A stretch of DNA of 64,000 nt from Aquimarina mycalae (GCF_029906345.1 NZ_JARYGY010000007.1:62001-126000); one strand, 5' to 3'. Positions 26,864-36,122 are shown, counted from the stretch's first letter. The notes: generated by a model not told the origin, from the sequence alone. Numbers and translations: made by a program.

Positions 26864-27576
26864 TCGCTACCGCTAGTCTGTGACTAGTGGTATTATTATG
26901 TTGTTAAACCCAACAAAAAACCATCACTGTCAATTTTTAAAACTGTATGATCATCTTGATAATTTCTGGCACTACTATATTTCCAATCTACTTGATCTAT
27001 AACAAAACCCGATGCTATTGGATTATTATGAATATAATCAACCTTTTGTTGAATCACTTTATCAGTCCATAACTCGATAGGTTTATTATGTTGTTGCCAA
27101 AACTGTCGTTTTGTAACAGTTACGTTTTCTTTTCCAGCTTTTTCAAACATCCATAGCAACCATTCTTTTCTACTTTCTTGTGGATTAGCTTCTATTGTTG
27201 CAATAATCTTCTTGGATGTGTACTTTTTAAAATCTCTAATCAATCCTGAAGGATCGCCATGACCAGATCTAAATATCAAGTGTACATGACTAGGCATAAA
27301 ACAATATGCATATACCTCCATTCTTTTATGTTTTCTACAATAATCAATACTCTTTGCAAGTATCGACAGGTAAATTTCTCTAGTAAAAACATCGATCCAA
27401 TATACTGTAGCAAAGCTTACAAAATAGAGACCTGATTTGTTATGAAATTTGTAGTTTCTACTCATTATCACAAAATACAAAAAGCTATACCAACTCGTAT
27501 AGCTTTTTGTTTCTTATTTCTAGTTACTCTTGTCTAGTTATCTTTGCCGCCACTAGTCACAGACTAGCGGGAGCGA
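26864..27576 (-). mobile_element. Complete RAYT element, copy B
   Basis: A 713-bp unit with the same 27-bp inverted ends as copies A and C (26864-26890, one mismatch; 27550-27576). It encloses the transposase gene. The internal hairpin AAAAGCTATAC...GTATAGCTTTT lies at about 27479-27507, just upstream of the gene. The ends are paired inverted REP sequences, that is, a BIME carrying its own transposase. Confidence 0.88.
26896..27465 (-). CDS. REP-associated tyrosine transposase (RAYT, Y1 HUH family)
   Basis: The start is placed at the ATG at 27465 (189 residues); a TTG at 27480 would add five residues. The HUH motif is H60-V-H62 in MPSHVHLIF and the catalytic tyrosine is Y144 in VDYIHNNPIASGF; the C-terminal WKYSSARNY is typical of RAYT proteins. 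These single-strand transposases cut and join at REP hairpins and are related to IS200/IS605 TnpA. The gene lies within inverted REP ends and is intact, so it could mobilise copies A and C in trans. A terminator-like hairpin just upstream may limit read-in transcription. Confidence 0.92.
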   Translation of the reverse strand: MSRNYKFHNKSGLYFVSFATVYWIDVFTREIYLSILAKSIDYCRKHKRMEVYAYCFMPSHVHLIFRSGHGDPSGLIRDFKKYTSKKIIATIEANPQESRKEWLLWMFEKAGKENVTVTKRQFWQQHNKPIELWTDKVIQQKVDYIHNNPIASGFVIDQVDWKYSSARNYQDDHTVLKIDSDGFLLGLTT

Positions 27577-27622
27577 GGGCAATGTTTATAGAGCTATTCC
27601 AAATACTTTTCTAAATATAACA

Positions 27623-27659
27623 AAAGCCACAACTCTAAAAGTTGTGGCTTTCTTCTTTT
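27623..27659 (+). terminator. Terminator-like hairpin
   Basis: AAAGCCACAAC and GTTGTGGCTTT with a seven-base loop, followed by CTTCTTTT. Only a short open stretch (about 27581-27616, ending in TAA) precedes it, too short to call a gene; it may be the end of a lost plus-strand gene. Confidence 0.6.
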
Positions 27660-27740
27660 ATTCTTACTCGTACCGCTACTAGTTGCAAACTAGCAGTAGC
27701 AGCATACTATACCCGAGCGGGGCTAGCGGGGCGAAGGAAA
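27660..27740. repeat. Second, degenerate REP-like cluster
   Basis: Contains the inverted repeat GCTACTAGTT-GC-AAACTAGCAGTAGC and then GGGGCTAGCGGGGCGAAGG, which resembles a decayed end of the RAYT element. The leader TTCTTACTCGTACCGCTAC recurs as TTCTTACTCATACCGCTAC at 28203. Confidence 0.5.
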
Positions 27741-27766
27741 CAGGCTATTCTGTAACTTCTATTCTT

Positions 27767-27995
27767 TCGCTACCGCTAGTCTGCGACTAGTGGTGTTACA
27801 ATGTTGTTAAACCAAACAAGAAACCATCACTGTCAATTTTTAAAACTGTATGATCATCTTGATAATTTGTAGTTGCTACTCATTATCACAAAATACAAAA
27901 AGCTATACCAACTCGTATAGCTTTTTTGTTTCTTATTTCTAGTTACTCTTATCTAGTTATCTGTGCCGCCACTAGTCACAGACTAGCGGGAGCGA
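27767..27995. mobile_element. Nonautonomous RAYT derivative, copy C
   Basis: A 229-bp unit with the same inverted ends (27767-27793 and 27969-27995, two mismatches between arms). It has exactly the same internal deletion join as copy A (GATAATTT/GTAGTT) and shares with A substitutions absent from copy B (TAGTTGCTAC for TAGTTTCTAC; AACAAGAAACC for AACAAAAAACC). A and C therefore descend from one deleted ancestor. Confidence 0.88.
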
Positions 27996-27999
27996 GGGG

Positions 28000-28158
28000 T
28001 CTTTGGATTTCTTAATTGGTAAAGTAACTGTAGAAGTGGATAACCAACTCCTAAAACGCGTTATCGAAGTACAACAAATGGATGATAACGATAAAGAGCA
28101 TATCTTATACACTCTTGATGCACTTATCAAAAATGTAAAACTTAAATCTATCGCATAA
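28000..28158 (+). pseudogene. C-terminal remnant of an HTH (XRE-type) regulator
   Basis: Fifty-two codons plus stop with no start, beginning right after RAYT copy C. It reads LDFLIGKVTVEVDNQLLKRV, then IEVQQMDDNDKEHILYTLDA and LIKNVKLKSIA. The D-x-L-I-G end of an HTH domain, followed by a linker and a short helical tail ending in LDALIKN, is common in small XRE-family regulators of Flavobacteriaceae. The HTH itself is missing and is not seen elsewhere in the window. Followed by its terminator. Confidence 0.65.
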
Positions 28159-28190
28159 AAAAATCCACAACATTACTGCTGTGGATTTAT
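28159..28190 (+). terminator. Terminator of the HTH remnant
   Basis: AAATCCACA and TGTGGATTT around a ten-base loop, with A-rich and T-rich flanks. Confidence 0.65.
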
Positions 28191-28199
28191 CAATCCTCA

Positions 28200-28292
28200 T
28201 GTTCTTACTCATACCGCTACGAAGTTAAAAACTATCGCAGAGCATCACTCTTCGGAGAGCTGAGAGCGATCACTCTAGCGGCAGCAGGGAGT
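28200..28292. repeat. Degenerate REP-like segment before the immunity gene
   Basis: Starts with TTCTTACTCATACCGCTAC as at 27660 and ends with CTCTAGCGGCAGCAGGG, with the local hairpin CACTCTTCGGAGAGCTGAGAG between. No coding sequence seen. Confidence 0.4.
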
Positions 28293-28293
28293 A

Positions 28294-28578
28294 TTAACTA
28301 TGACCAACTATTGTCATTGAGAAATATTGCCCCTCTATTATTCCTAGATCATTACACCAAACATTATCCATTCCATTTAAAACAATTGGATTATAATCTT
28401 CTAAAACAATCCTTTCTTTAATCTGTTTAAGTATATTATTTCCTAAATTACTTATATTTTCTGTTTTAAATTTATCATACCATTCCTTAATAAGGATTTT
28501 TTTTATCTCATTATCTCCTTTTAATTGACTAATATAAGTACCCTCATCATAGTTTATTATAACTATATAAATCATCAT
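28294..28578 (-). CDS. Putative immunity protein of the adjacent RHS toxin
   Basis: A 94-residue protein starting MMIYIVIINYDEGTYISQLKG and ending DNVWCNDLGIIEGQYFSMTIVGHS. No family is recognised. It follows the RHS toxin stop by 17 bases on the same strand, and in polymorphic toxin loci the gene directly downstream of the variable C-terminus normally codes for the cognate immunity protein. It has no signal peptide, so it would act in the cytoplasm. Assignment rests on position and size only. Confidence 0.6.
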   Translation of the reverse strand: MMIYIVIINYDEGTYISQLKGDNEIKKILIKEWYDKFKTENISNLGNNILKQIKERIVLEDYNPIVLNGMDNVWCNDLGIIEGQYFSMTIVGHS

Positions 28579-28595
28579 TTAAATCATTATGTAAA

Positions 28596-31500
28596 TTAAG
28601 TTTTATTTCTTTGGCTGTGATTTTCACCTGAAAAATCAGCTTTTCCTTTCCAATGGTTCATTTGTTTCCTAGCCTTTTCCATCATCTTCTTATCTTGTTT
28701 AGTCTTATTAGGTTTAGACTTTAGAGATTCGAATTCGTTTTTGAAATTATTGTATTTATCTAGAGCTGATTCTTTTGCCTTTTTATTTGAATGTTTTCCA
28801 TTTTTACCACTTGATTTCTCATTGACTTTTTCTTCCTCAAAATCCCCCATCCTTTTAATAGGACTATCACTTTCACCTTCTGTTTTTACTATTTTATCAT
28901 CAACTTTAAATTTCTCATCAACAGCTGTTTCTTCTAGGATAGAGTTCATTAAATTCTCATGATATTCCTTACCTCTATGAAGACATATATCACAAGTTTC
29001 CCCTCCTGTATTAGGACTCATTGTATCTGTTAGCACTGCTAACACAGTGGCAATAGCAGTACCTCCAAGTTTAATTACATTTTTTAAAGTACTTGATTGC
29101 TTAGCTACCTCTTTTGTAGCTTCTTGAACTACTTTGCCAGTAGCAACCATAGGACCAATAGGGCCTGGCCCACGTGCTTGTTGCACTTTTATTGGTTCAT
29201 GAGTAATTACATCTTTTTCATTAATAGGTTCCCCTTCTAATCCTTCTAATTCAACTTTCCAGATAGGACTGTTATGTGCAAATTGATATGTAGAAATAGA
29301 CATATATTCCTCACTAACAGGATCAACTCCAAAAAACCTACCTATTTCTGGCATATAGTTTCTATACCTAAATGTGAGCCAGTTTAATCCAAGTTCATTT
29401 TGTTCTTCTTGACCTAAATAACTATAGTTATGGTTACGCCCAGTAATGGTGTTGTTGTACCCTTTATGTTGTAGTCCAAAAGGATAATAATTTTTTTCCT
29501 GTAGGATTTCATGAGTCAGATCACCATCACCGTCTACATCTGTGTTATTTCTCAGCACGTCTATTCTCCCATCTTCATCAATATCAGCATAAGACAGTCT
29601 AATATTTCCTAGGTGGTCTTTGAGTTGGTATACATAATCAAAACTTCCATCGTTTTTAGGTTGTATATATCCTTCAGGATGGTTCATAAATTCTAAAGCA
29701 CCATTCTTATAGATATAATTCCCTGCATATACTGTTTCTGTTAAAGAACTTCCCTCTGTTACGATCTTTTTTAGTTTCGCTCCAGTGGCGTCGTAAATAT
29801 AGCTAATATTTCCGTTAATTGATCGTGGTTGATCATTAATAGTTACGGTTTCAGGTAGATTAAGATAATTATAGGTAATCCCAGTAATGCTTTTGTTACG
29901 ATCGATAATCATATTACCATTTACATCATATTCATAGTCATTCCCAATGGTATTTCCATCTATAAACCCTTGAGTAGGATCTTCTGTATCTGTTACTTTT
30001 AGTAATTTGTTTCCAGCATCATATTCATAAGTAAGGCGATCAATAAGTACAAAATCCTGATCACTACCTCTTGAAAGCGATTGGATATTACCATTTTTAT
30101 CATAAGAATATCCACTACCATATTTAAACTGACCAAAATAAAGTATTCCAACAAAACCTTTATAATATGCAGCGCCTGTTAGTCTATTAAGATGATCATA
30201 CTGATAACCATACATTCTACTATTCATTTCATCATCATTAGCAGTTTTCCATACAACCTCTTTAATATTTCCGTTGTAGAGTTTAGCAAAATCATTTAGT
30301 TCGGATTTGTTATAATTAATCTTAAAACTAAACAGGTCATCCCCGATGTTGTTTACATCATTAATATCGGTCAACCATCCACGTACATTATATTTATAAT
30401 CTACAGTCTGTAAGGGCGCTTGCTCTGCATTTCCTACTTTTTTACGTTCTAGCTGTCCCAGATCGTCATATACATTGTGTACAATCATCTCTTCTGGCTC
30501 ACTATTGATCTGTTGTTTTTGGGTCAATAATCTCCCCATATGATCATAGGTAAAGGTGTCTTTGGTAGTAATAGTTGTTCCAGCTTTGGTATGCATGTTT
30601 TGGCTTATCAGTACTCTTCCTGTAAAATCTAATTTATTTAAGCTCCAATCCTCTGTTGCTAAATAATCGTTTTTCACATGCGTTGACCAAATTCTTCCTT
30701 TCTCTTCATAATACATAGCTGTAGTTATCCAATCATTGGTTCCTAAAACACGTACCTGTGTTACCGTTGGCAATCCTTTTACATTTGCTACAGAGGTCAT
30801 CCCTTCCCAAGTTCCAGAGCCATTAGCAGGATTAAAACTTACTACATTTCCTACTTCATAATCATCATAATAGTTGATGGTATAAATCTTATTGATTCCA
30901 GTAGGAATAGCGTCATTGGTATAATATACATCAGTTCCTGCAAGGTTTGTTGACCCTGAGGTTTTTGTGACATATTGCGTATAGGTTGCTGTATTATCTG
31001 CATATCCTTGCATCTGAGTTCTTGAAATTAAACCTGGATGAAGGTGTAACCCAGTATACGCTACTCTTCCAAAAGCGTCATATTTAGTAAACAACCATTC
31101 ATTGTTAACCCTTTGATTGGCATCTTGTGTCAATACAGGTTGATCTAGTGTATTGTATACAATATACTCCCATCCTTTGCCAGGGATTTTCTTTTCTACC
31201 AATCTATTTCTGTTATCATACTTGTATTGATAACAGAGCTCATTGAGTTCTGTGCCAGAGACACCATTTGTAAGATCTACTTTTGGGGATAGTACATAAG
31301 TCAGATTCCCAAAATCATCATATATATAATAGGTATCGTGAGGCTCTTGCTCATTAAAAGTTCTTTTTAAGATCACTCTCCCTAACTTATCGGTATACTC
31401 TTCTGTAGTATGATTATCTCCATCACTGCTTTTCCAGTTTTCATCCTTGGTGATATTTACATACAGATCATTGGCGGCATAGCTTCCTTCTGTAACAAGT

Positions 31501-32708
31501 GTGGGTGCTTCTGTATTGCCATTGGTAAAACTCACCTTAAGATATACCACTCCATCAGCCAGACTGTTGGTTTGTCGATCCATCTTGATGGTGTGATCTG
31601 TATTATCAGATTTGATTTTCCAATCCAATCCTGGTGCTCCTTGTTTAAGTGGTCTTTGTAATGGTGACTGCTCAAACACAGTTTCTGAATACGGATTGGT
31701 GGTTTGCTGATATTTGGCTGAGTTATAAAAAGCATTCAGTTCTGCTAATGGATCGGTATAGATCGCTCCGTTTTGGGTTTGATCAGAGGCATAAGGCAAG
31801 TATTCTTTTGCTTGTCTCCCATAATCATCATACTCATAATGAGTGATGATATCCTTAGGAGTAGATTGCTGGATCAACTCAGTAATCGGTGTACCTGTAC
31901 CATCTATTTGTGTCAATACTGGATTCCAGAAGTACTGACGTACATTAGGATCTGTGGCACTGAATAAATAACTTCTAAATCGTGAGGTAACCGTAGTATC
32001 CCTCCACTTAAAATCTGTACCACTCATTACCTTAGTTCCATTAAGATCATACACACCACTAATACCAGAATTTCCTCCTGTATAGGTATGTGGATGTACA
32101 ACACCTACTAGTAGATACCAGGTATCTAATTGTGGTAAATCTCCATAAAAGAAATAAGGATTGTTATTTTGAGAACCGCTAAGGTTGTTTACAGTAGAGG
32201 TTCCGTGATAAGTAGTTCCATTTTGTGATCCAGTGCGTTTTACCCAAACCGTATATCTATAGGATATATTCTTATCGACTGCAATATAATCTACATTCCA
32301 ACCTCCATCAGCATTGCTTTCTGGATCATTACCACATTTCCATAACATAGATTGTGCTCCAAATGGATTTTCTCCAAACAAACGTTCATTCTCTGAGGCT
32401 TGTCCGTTTTTGTTAAACAAAGGTGTAGATCCTGTGCCTACACTCCAATCATTGGTCCAATCCAGGATATTGGTACTTTGTTGTTGTCCTCCAGCGTTAA
32501 CCGCTACCGACTGCTTGGCTCTACCCAATCCATCAAAGTAATTGACCGATATGATCTTATCGCTCTCTAATACCTGGTCTTCTTGTCCTTCTTGTACTGC
32601 CTTTTGATAAGCAGTGGTTTGTACATAATTCTCTGTCTGCGTCTGTGCAGTTACTACTGTACTTACTAATACAGTAACAGCTAACCATAATTTTTGTATC
32701 GTTCTCAT
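28596..32708 (-). CDS. RHS/YD-repeat polymorphic toxin with DUF6443 N-terminus
   Basis: Starting at the ATG at 32708 (1370 residues), the protein opens with a signal peptide (MRTIQKLWLAV, ends VTAQ); a start at 32765 would overlap the upstream gene. DUF6443 begins near residue 24 (NYFDGLGRAKQSVAV at 56-70), is interrupted at about 78-282 by a jelly-roll-like insert, and resumes with YEYDDYGRQAKEYLPY. Many YD repeats follow, then the RHS core (DHLGNIRLSYAD, YYPFGLQHKGY, YLGQEEQNELGLNW, RFFGVDP). The last 210 residues are the variable toxin region: a hydrophobic stretch, CDICLHRGKEYH, and a basic tip ending HWKGKADFSGENHSQ. The toxin fold is not recognised. The gene starts four bases after the partner gene. 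Confidence 0.88.
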   Translation of the reverse strand: MRTIQKLWLAVTVLVSTVVTAQTQTENYVQTTAYQKAVQEGQEDQVLESDKIISVNYFDGLGRAKQSVAVNAGGQQQSTNILDWTNDWSVGTGSTPLFNKNGQASENERLFGENPFGAQSMLWKCGNDPESNADGGWNVDYIAVDKNISYRYTVWVKRTGSQNGTTYHGTSTVNNLSGSQNNNPYFFYGDLPQLDTWYLLVGVVHPHTYTGGNSGISGVYDLNGTKVMSGTDFKWRDTTVTSRFRSYLFSATDPNVRQYFWNPVLTQIDGTGTPITELIQQSTPKDIITHYEYDDYGRQAKEYLPYASDQTQNGAIYTDPLAELNAFYNSAKYQQTTNPYSETVFEQSPLQRPLKQGAPGLDWKIKSDNTDHTIKMDRQTNSLADGVVYLKVSFTNGNTEAPTLVTEGSYAANDLYVNITKDENWKSSDGDNHTTEEYTDKLGRVILKRTFNEQEPHDTYYIYDDFGNLTYVLSPKVDLTNGVSGTELNELCYQYKYDNRNRLVEKKIPGKGWEYIVYNTLDQPVLTQDANQRVNNEWLFTKYDAFGRVAYTGLHLHPGLISRTQMQGYADNTATYTQYVTKTSGSTNLAGTDVYYTNDAIPTGINKIYTINYYDDYEVGNVVSFNPANGSGTWEGMTSVANVKGLPTVTQVRVLGTNDWITTAMYYEEKGRIWSTHVKNDYLATEDWSLNKLDFTGRVLISQNMHTKAGTTITTKDTFTYDHMGRLLTQKQQINSEPEEMIVHNVYDDLGQLERKKVGNAEQAPLQTVDYKYNVRGWLTDINDVNNIGDDLFSFKINYNKSELNDFAKLYNGNIKEVVWKTANDDEMNSRMYGYQYDHLNRLTGAAYYKGFVGILYFGQFKYGSGYSYDKNGNIQSLSRGSDQDFVLIDRLTYEYDAGNKLLKVTDTEDPTQGFIDGNTIGNDYEYDVNGNMIIDRNKSITGITYNYLNLPETVTINDQPRSINGNISYIYDATGAKLKKIVTEGSSLTETVYAGNYIYKNGALEFMNHPEGYIQPKNDGSFDYVYQLKDHLGNIRLSYADIDEDGRIDVLRNNTDVDGDGDLTHEILQEKNYYPFGLQHKGYNNTITGRNHNYSYLGQEEQNELGLNWLTFRYRNYMPEIGRFFGVDPVSEEYMSISTYQFAHNSPIWKVELEGLEGEPINEKDVITHEPIKVQQARGPGPIGPMVATGKVVQEATKEVAKQSSTLKNVIKLGGTAIATVLAVLTDTMSPNTGGETCDICLHRGKEYHENLMNSILEETAVDEKFKVDDKIVKTEGESDSPIKRMGDFEEEKVNEKSSGKNGKHSNKKAKESALDKYNNFKNEFESLKSKPNKTKQDKKMMEKARKQMNHWKGKADFSGENHSQRNKT

Positions 32709-32712
32709 TGTA

Positions 32713-35700
32713 TTAGTTGTTTTTATAGTGATATGCATTTTCTGACAGGATGTTTCCTTGTGCATCTTTTACTTTCTCTACTCGATTAAACCTATCATAA
32801 GTATAGCTCATCTGATACCCTCTTGGGTCGGTCACACTAGTAACTCCAATCAGTGGGTCATAGGTATAATAACTCATCTGTGCATTGGCAAAGAATGCGT
32901 GATCCTGCAAGGTTTGTAATTGTGATCTCAAGGCAGCTTCTTCACTTGCGGTGTTTTCAGTATCAGAAGCAGTTTTGATCTGATGGATCAAATTGGTTAC
33001 ATCTGCAGGCATTCCTGTATAACTCGCATTGGCAATCTTGGCAATCGGATAAGTATCCTTATATCCCCAGATATATATGATATGTGAACCATCTGTCTGG
33101 GAGACTTCTAATGGATTGCCATAACTATCGTATTTGTGATAGGCAAGACGTTCTTGTACTGTTTCTGTTGATTTTCCTGCTTTTACCATATGTGGTGCAA
33201 TCATATTAGATTCCCACTCTTTGTATACCTGTTGCACGGTTCCTAAGACGGTACTGTTCTTGGTATTCTTAGTATAAATCGGTGCTGTGATCATATTCAA
33301 GGTATTCATTTTAGTAATCACTGCCTGTTCTGCAACAGTATACTCCGATGTTGGATATCCACCTACTGCATAATAGATATCATCTACATAGACATCTGTA
33401 TTTCCTGCCTCTGTAATGGTTCTGGTGGTTTGCTTAGGTTGATAATTGATCGTATTGTAATCGTATTCTTGTTTGGTTTCTACTACGGATTGTGTTCCTG
33501 CACTATCATAGAAATAGCTCTTGGTCACAGATTCTTTAAGCTGTGTCCATCCTGAACGTAGGTTATCCTGTAATATATATCGGGATCCTGCTCCACAATT
33601 ATTGAAAGAATTTATACAAGGGACATTACCACACGAAGGAATATTGATCGATGGAATCGTATTAATATTACCATCATAAGAACCATAGAACTGCATCCAG
33701 GCACAAGTCTCTGGATTTACAGCCTTGTATGATGGAGCGATCGTATTCTCTACAAAATTATAGATGGTATTTTCAGTCTCTTGTAATTTTCGCTGGTCAT
33801 TATCATATATTTCTTGTTTGACTAATAACCCTCTTTTAAAATCTAGGTTAGGTGCTGGTGCAAATGGATAAATAAACACACTGGCTGGAGTAGGATACTC
33901 CTTTGCAGTAGTATACTTATATAAAGAATACCCATTATTGGTTTCTGATACTTTTACAGTACTATACCCTATATAGTTTCCTTTAGTCAACTGAGCTGTG
34001 GTTCCCTTAGTACTTACTTTATACTTTACCGTTGTTGGAATAAAATTACTACCATTATCAGCTCCCGAAAACAAGTGTTTTACAATATTTACTTCATACT
34101 CATTTTTCAAACTTCCTGTTTTGATATCTGCCACACCAGAAGATATTGCTGGATTTGCTATATCATTATAATCGTACTGAACTCTCTTTGCTACTTCCAT
34201 CGTATTAGGAGTGTCTTTAAAAACCACTTCTTTGATTCTAACTCCTCCACCTTTTAAGAACTCTGAAAAGGATGTGGTATTAAGCGTATGATAATCAATA
34301 CGTACTGTTGCACCTACCAGATTAAACCCATCTATATTATAATCATGATGTTGTAAAAACAGGTATTGATCTCCTTGCGTAAGTGAGAGTTTCATAGTTT
34401 CATTGGCACTATCAAATTGAACTGCAACTCCCTGACTAGGGTCGTTTACTGGTGATAGAATGACACTAATTCGATCTACGCCTTGTTCCCATCCTGCGAT
34501 ACTGTTCAAACTAATGTCTACTTCCTGATTATGGGTAAGTGAGAAGGCCAACACACCTCCTCCTGATTGAGGACTTATAGAAGCTGGATGTGTTTGTGCA
34601 TATTGTTGCGTAATGATATTATCTGGATTTAGATAATAATCTTCTGTAGTCAAAGGTGTAGTTCCTTGATGAGAAAATGTATTCGATTCAAAAACAAATT
34701 CTTTTACACCTCCTGTGGGATATTGGATCTGTGATAATAATCCTGCTTTGATCGTTTCTGGATTATATATCGTTTGATAATTAAATCCCCAAGGATCACT
34801 TTCTGAATCAAAGGAAGCCAGATTGCTTGTATTGGTATAAGATAATTTATAGCTGTTAGAAGTACCTGTGATTGGTTTTTCTTCTACTTCTGTAAGCCAT
34901 AACCGATCGGTTTGTTCATAAGTGAAATGATATCGCTTGTTTTCGGTTCCATCTGCATTATTGATGATTAGGTTGGTAAGCATGGCTCCATTGGTTTCTG
35001 GATGTGTGCCTCCTAACTGAAAACTTACCGAAGTATTATCTCTAAATCGAATCGATGCCAGTTTTTTGGTTTGTGTTCTAATCGTAGTATACGAAACTGT
35101 CTGTTTTGGTTTTAGAATAGAGGTATTATACCCATTTTGCAGTACATCTACAGAAATTGAGGGAGTGATCGTGTTGTAAGTACGAGACGCAGCACTTACA
35201 TATTCTTCTAAGGAAGTCTGATAACTAAAAGTAGCTATATTTATCCCATTACTAGTAGCTACACTGGTTAAATGCCAAGCTGTTGTTGCCGAGTAATTAC
35301 CATTGGATGCTGGTACAATTCCTACTCCTCCAGGTCCTTGTGGAATGGATCCATTAAAAGGAATCGTTTCCGAACTTTCTGTTTCAGTAAAATAATACCT
35401 ATACCCATTGGTATCAGTAATAACAAAAGCATTAATTTCCTTTGTAGATGAAGGACTATAAATGATTTTCACATTAGGATCATTGGATAGTAATTTCACC
35501 CCTTGATTGGTCACTACAAACCTTCCTGAAAATCCTAAAAAGTTAAATTGATATAAATCCAATTGTGTATCATAACTATTTGCTGATGTTCCTACTGCAT
35601 TCCATGCGAATTCATCTTTTTCTAAACCAGATAGTGTATTATAGTTCCAAAAATCTGGATTATGCAATACTCCTAAACGATCCGTAGCATTGCTCTCATC

Positions 35701-36048
35701 AGGAAAACCTCTGACGGTTCTGGAGATACTTCCTCCAGCAAATAAAGACCAACCTGTTCCTATCCATCCAGAACGACTGTCTACTTTTACGCCTTGGGTA
35801 TTATACTGTAAGGATAACCCCAGACTTATGCCTTTATGGATTGTTTTAGAAAATAAAGGAATCCCAATACTGGGTTGTCCTGTGTAATACTCTACAGGAA
35901 CCTCCTCGAACTGCATCAGGTTTGCTACAGTGGGTGATGGAGGTACAATCGTAGGTAATCCGAAAGGACTATCTCCCTCTGGAGTATTCTGACCATACAT
36001 AGTAATCCCTAGAAAAAGGGTCATCACTACAAAAGAAATCTTCTTCAT
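32713..36048 (-). CDS. RHS-cassette partner protein (SpvB/YD-repeat type)
   Basis: A 1111-residue secreted protein: signal peptide (ends TMYGQ), then FEEVPVEYYTGQPSIGIPLF and GWIGTGWSLFAGGSISRTVRG, the conserved N-terminal block of Bacteroidota RHS-associated proteins, a long beta-rich middle, and YD repeats at the C-terminus (YYTYDPLIGVTSVTDPRGY, YTYDRFNRVEKVKDAQGN). It ends four bases before the RHS toxin gene, as if a single RHS polypeptide had been split in two; together they probably make the shell that encloses the toxin tip, comparable to TcB/TcC pairs. Promoter seen upstream at 36092-36122. Confidence 0.85.
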   Translation of the reverse strand: MKKISFVVMTLFLGITMYGQNTPEGDSPFGLPTIVPPSPTVANLMQFEEVPVEYYTGQPSIGIPLFSKTIHKGISLGLSLQYNTQGVKVDSRSGWIGTGWSLFAGGSISRTVRGFPDESNATDRLGVLHNPDFWNYNTLSGLEKDEFAWNAVGTSANSYDTQLDLYQFNFLGFSGRFVVTNQGVKLLSNDPNVKIIYSPSSTKEINAFVITDTNGYRYYFTETESSETIPFNGSIPQGPGGVGIVPASNGNYSATTAWHLTSVATSNGINIATFSYQTSLEEYVSAASRTYNTITPSISVDVLQNGYNTSILKPKQTVSYTTIRTQTKKLASIRFRDNTSVSFQLGGTHPETNGAMLTNLIINNADGTENKRYHFTYEQTDRLWLTEVEEKPITGTSNSYKLSYTNTSNLASFDSESDPWGFNYQTIYNPETIKAGLLSQIQYPTGGVKEFVFESNTFSHQGTTPLTTEDYYLNPDNIITQQYAQTHPASISPQSGGGVLAFSLTHNQEVDISLNSIAGWEQGVDRISVILSPVNDPSQGVAVQFDSANETMKLSLTQGDQYLFLQHHDYNIDGFNLVGATVRIDYHTLNTTSFSEFLKGGGVRIKEVVFKDTPNTMEVAKRVQYDYNDIANPAISSGVADIKTGSLKNEYEVNIVKHLFSGADNGSNFIPTTVKYKVSTKGTTAQLTKGNYIGYSTVKVSETNNGYSLYKYTTAKEYPTPASVFIYPFAPAPNLDFKRGLLVKQEIYDNDQRKLQETENTIYNFVENTIAPSYKAVNPETCAWMQFYGSYDGNINTIPSINIPSCGNVPCINSFNNCGAGSRYILQDNLRSGWTQLKESVTKSYFYDSAGTQSVVETKQEYDYNTINYQPKQTTRTITEAGNTDVYVDDIYYAVGGYPTSEYTVAEQAVITKMNTLNMITAPIYTKNTKNSTVLGTVQQVYKEWESNMIAPHMVKAGKSTETVQERLAYHKYDSYGNPLEVSQTDGSHIIYIWGYKDTYPIAKIANASYTGMPADVTNLIHQIKTASDTENTASEEAALRSQLQTLQDHAFFANAQMSYYTYDPLIGVTSVTDPRGYQMSYTYDRFNRVEKVKDAQGNILSENAYHYKNN

Positions 36049-36091
36049 AAAAAATAATTAAAATTATACACCAATTCAATTTTTCAGGCGG

Positions 36092-36122
36092 CAAATGTAC
36101 TGGAAAACCACAATACTCGCAA
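36092..36122 (-). promoter_or_regulatory. Promoter of the RHS operon
   Basis: On the minus strand TTG (36122-36120), a 20-base spacer and TACATTTG (36099-36092) match the Bacteroidota -33/-7 consensus TTG-N19-21-TAnnTTTG. The leader to the ATG at 36048 would be about 40 bases. Confidence 0.6.

Noticed and set aside
26178-27995. Repeated palindromic units at regular places, possible CRISPR array
   Set aside because: The units are 227-713 bp with inverted ends and share their interiors; no short direct repeats with unique spacers and no cas genes.
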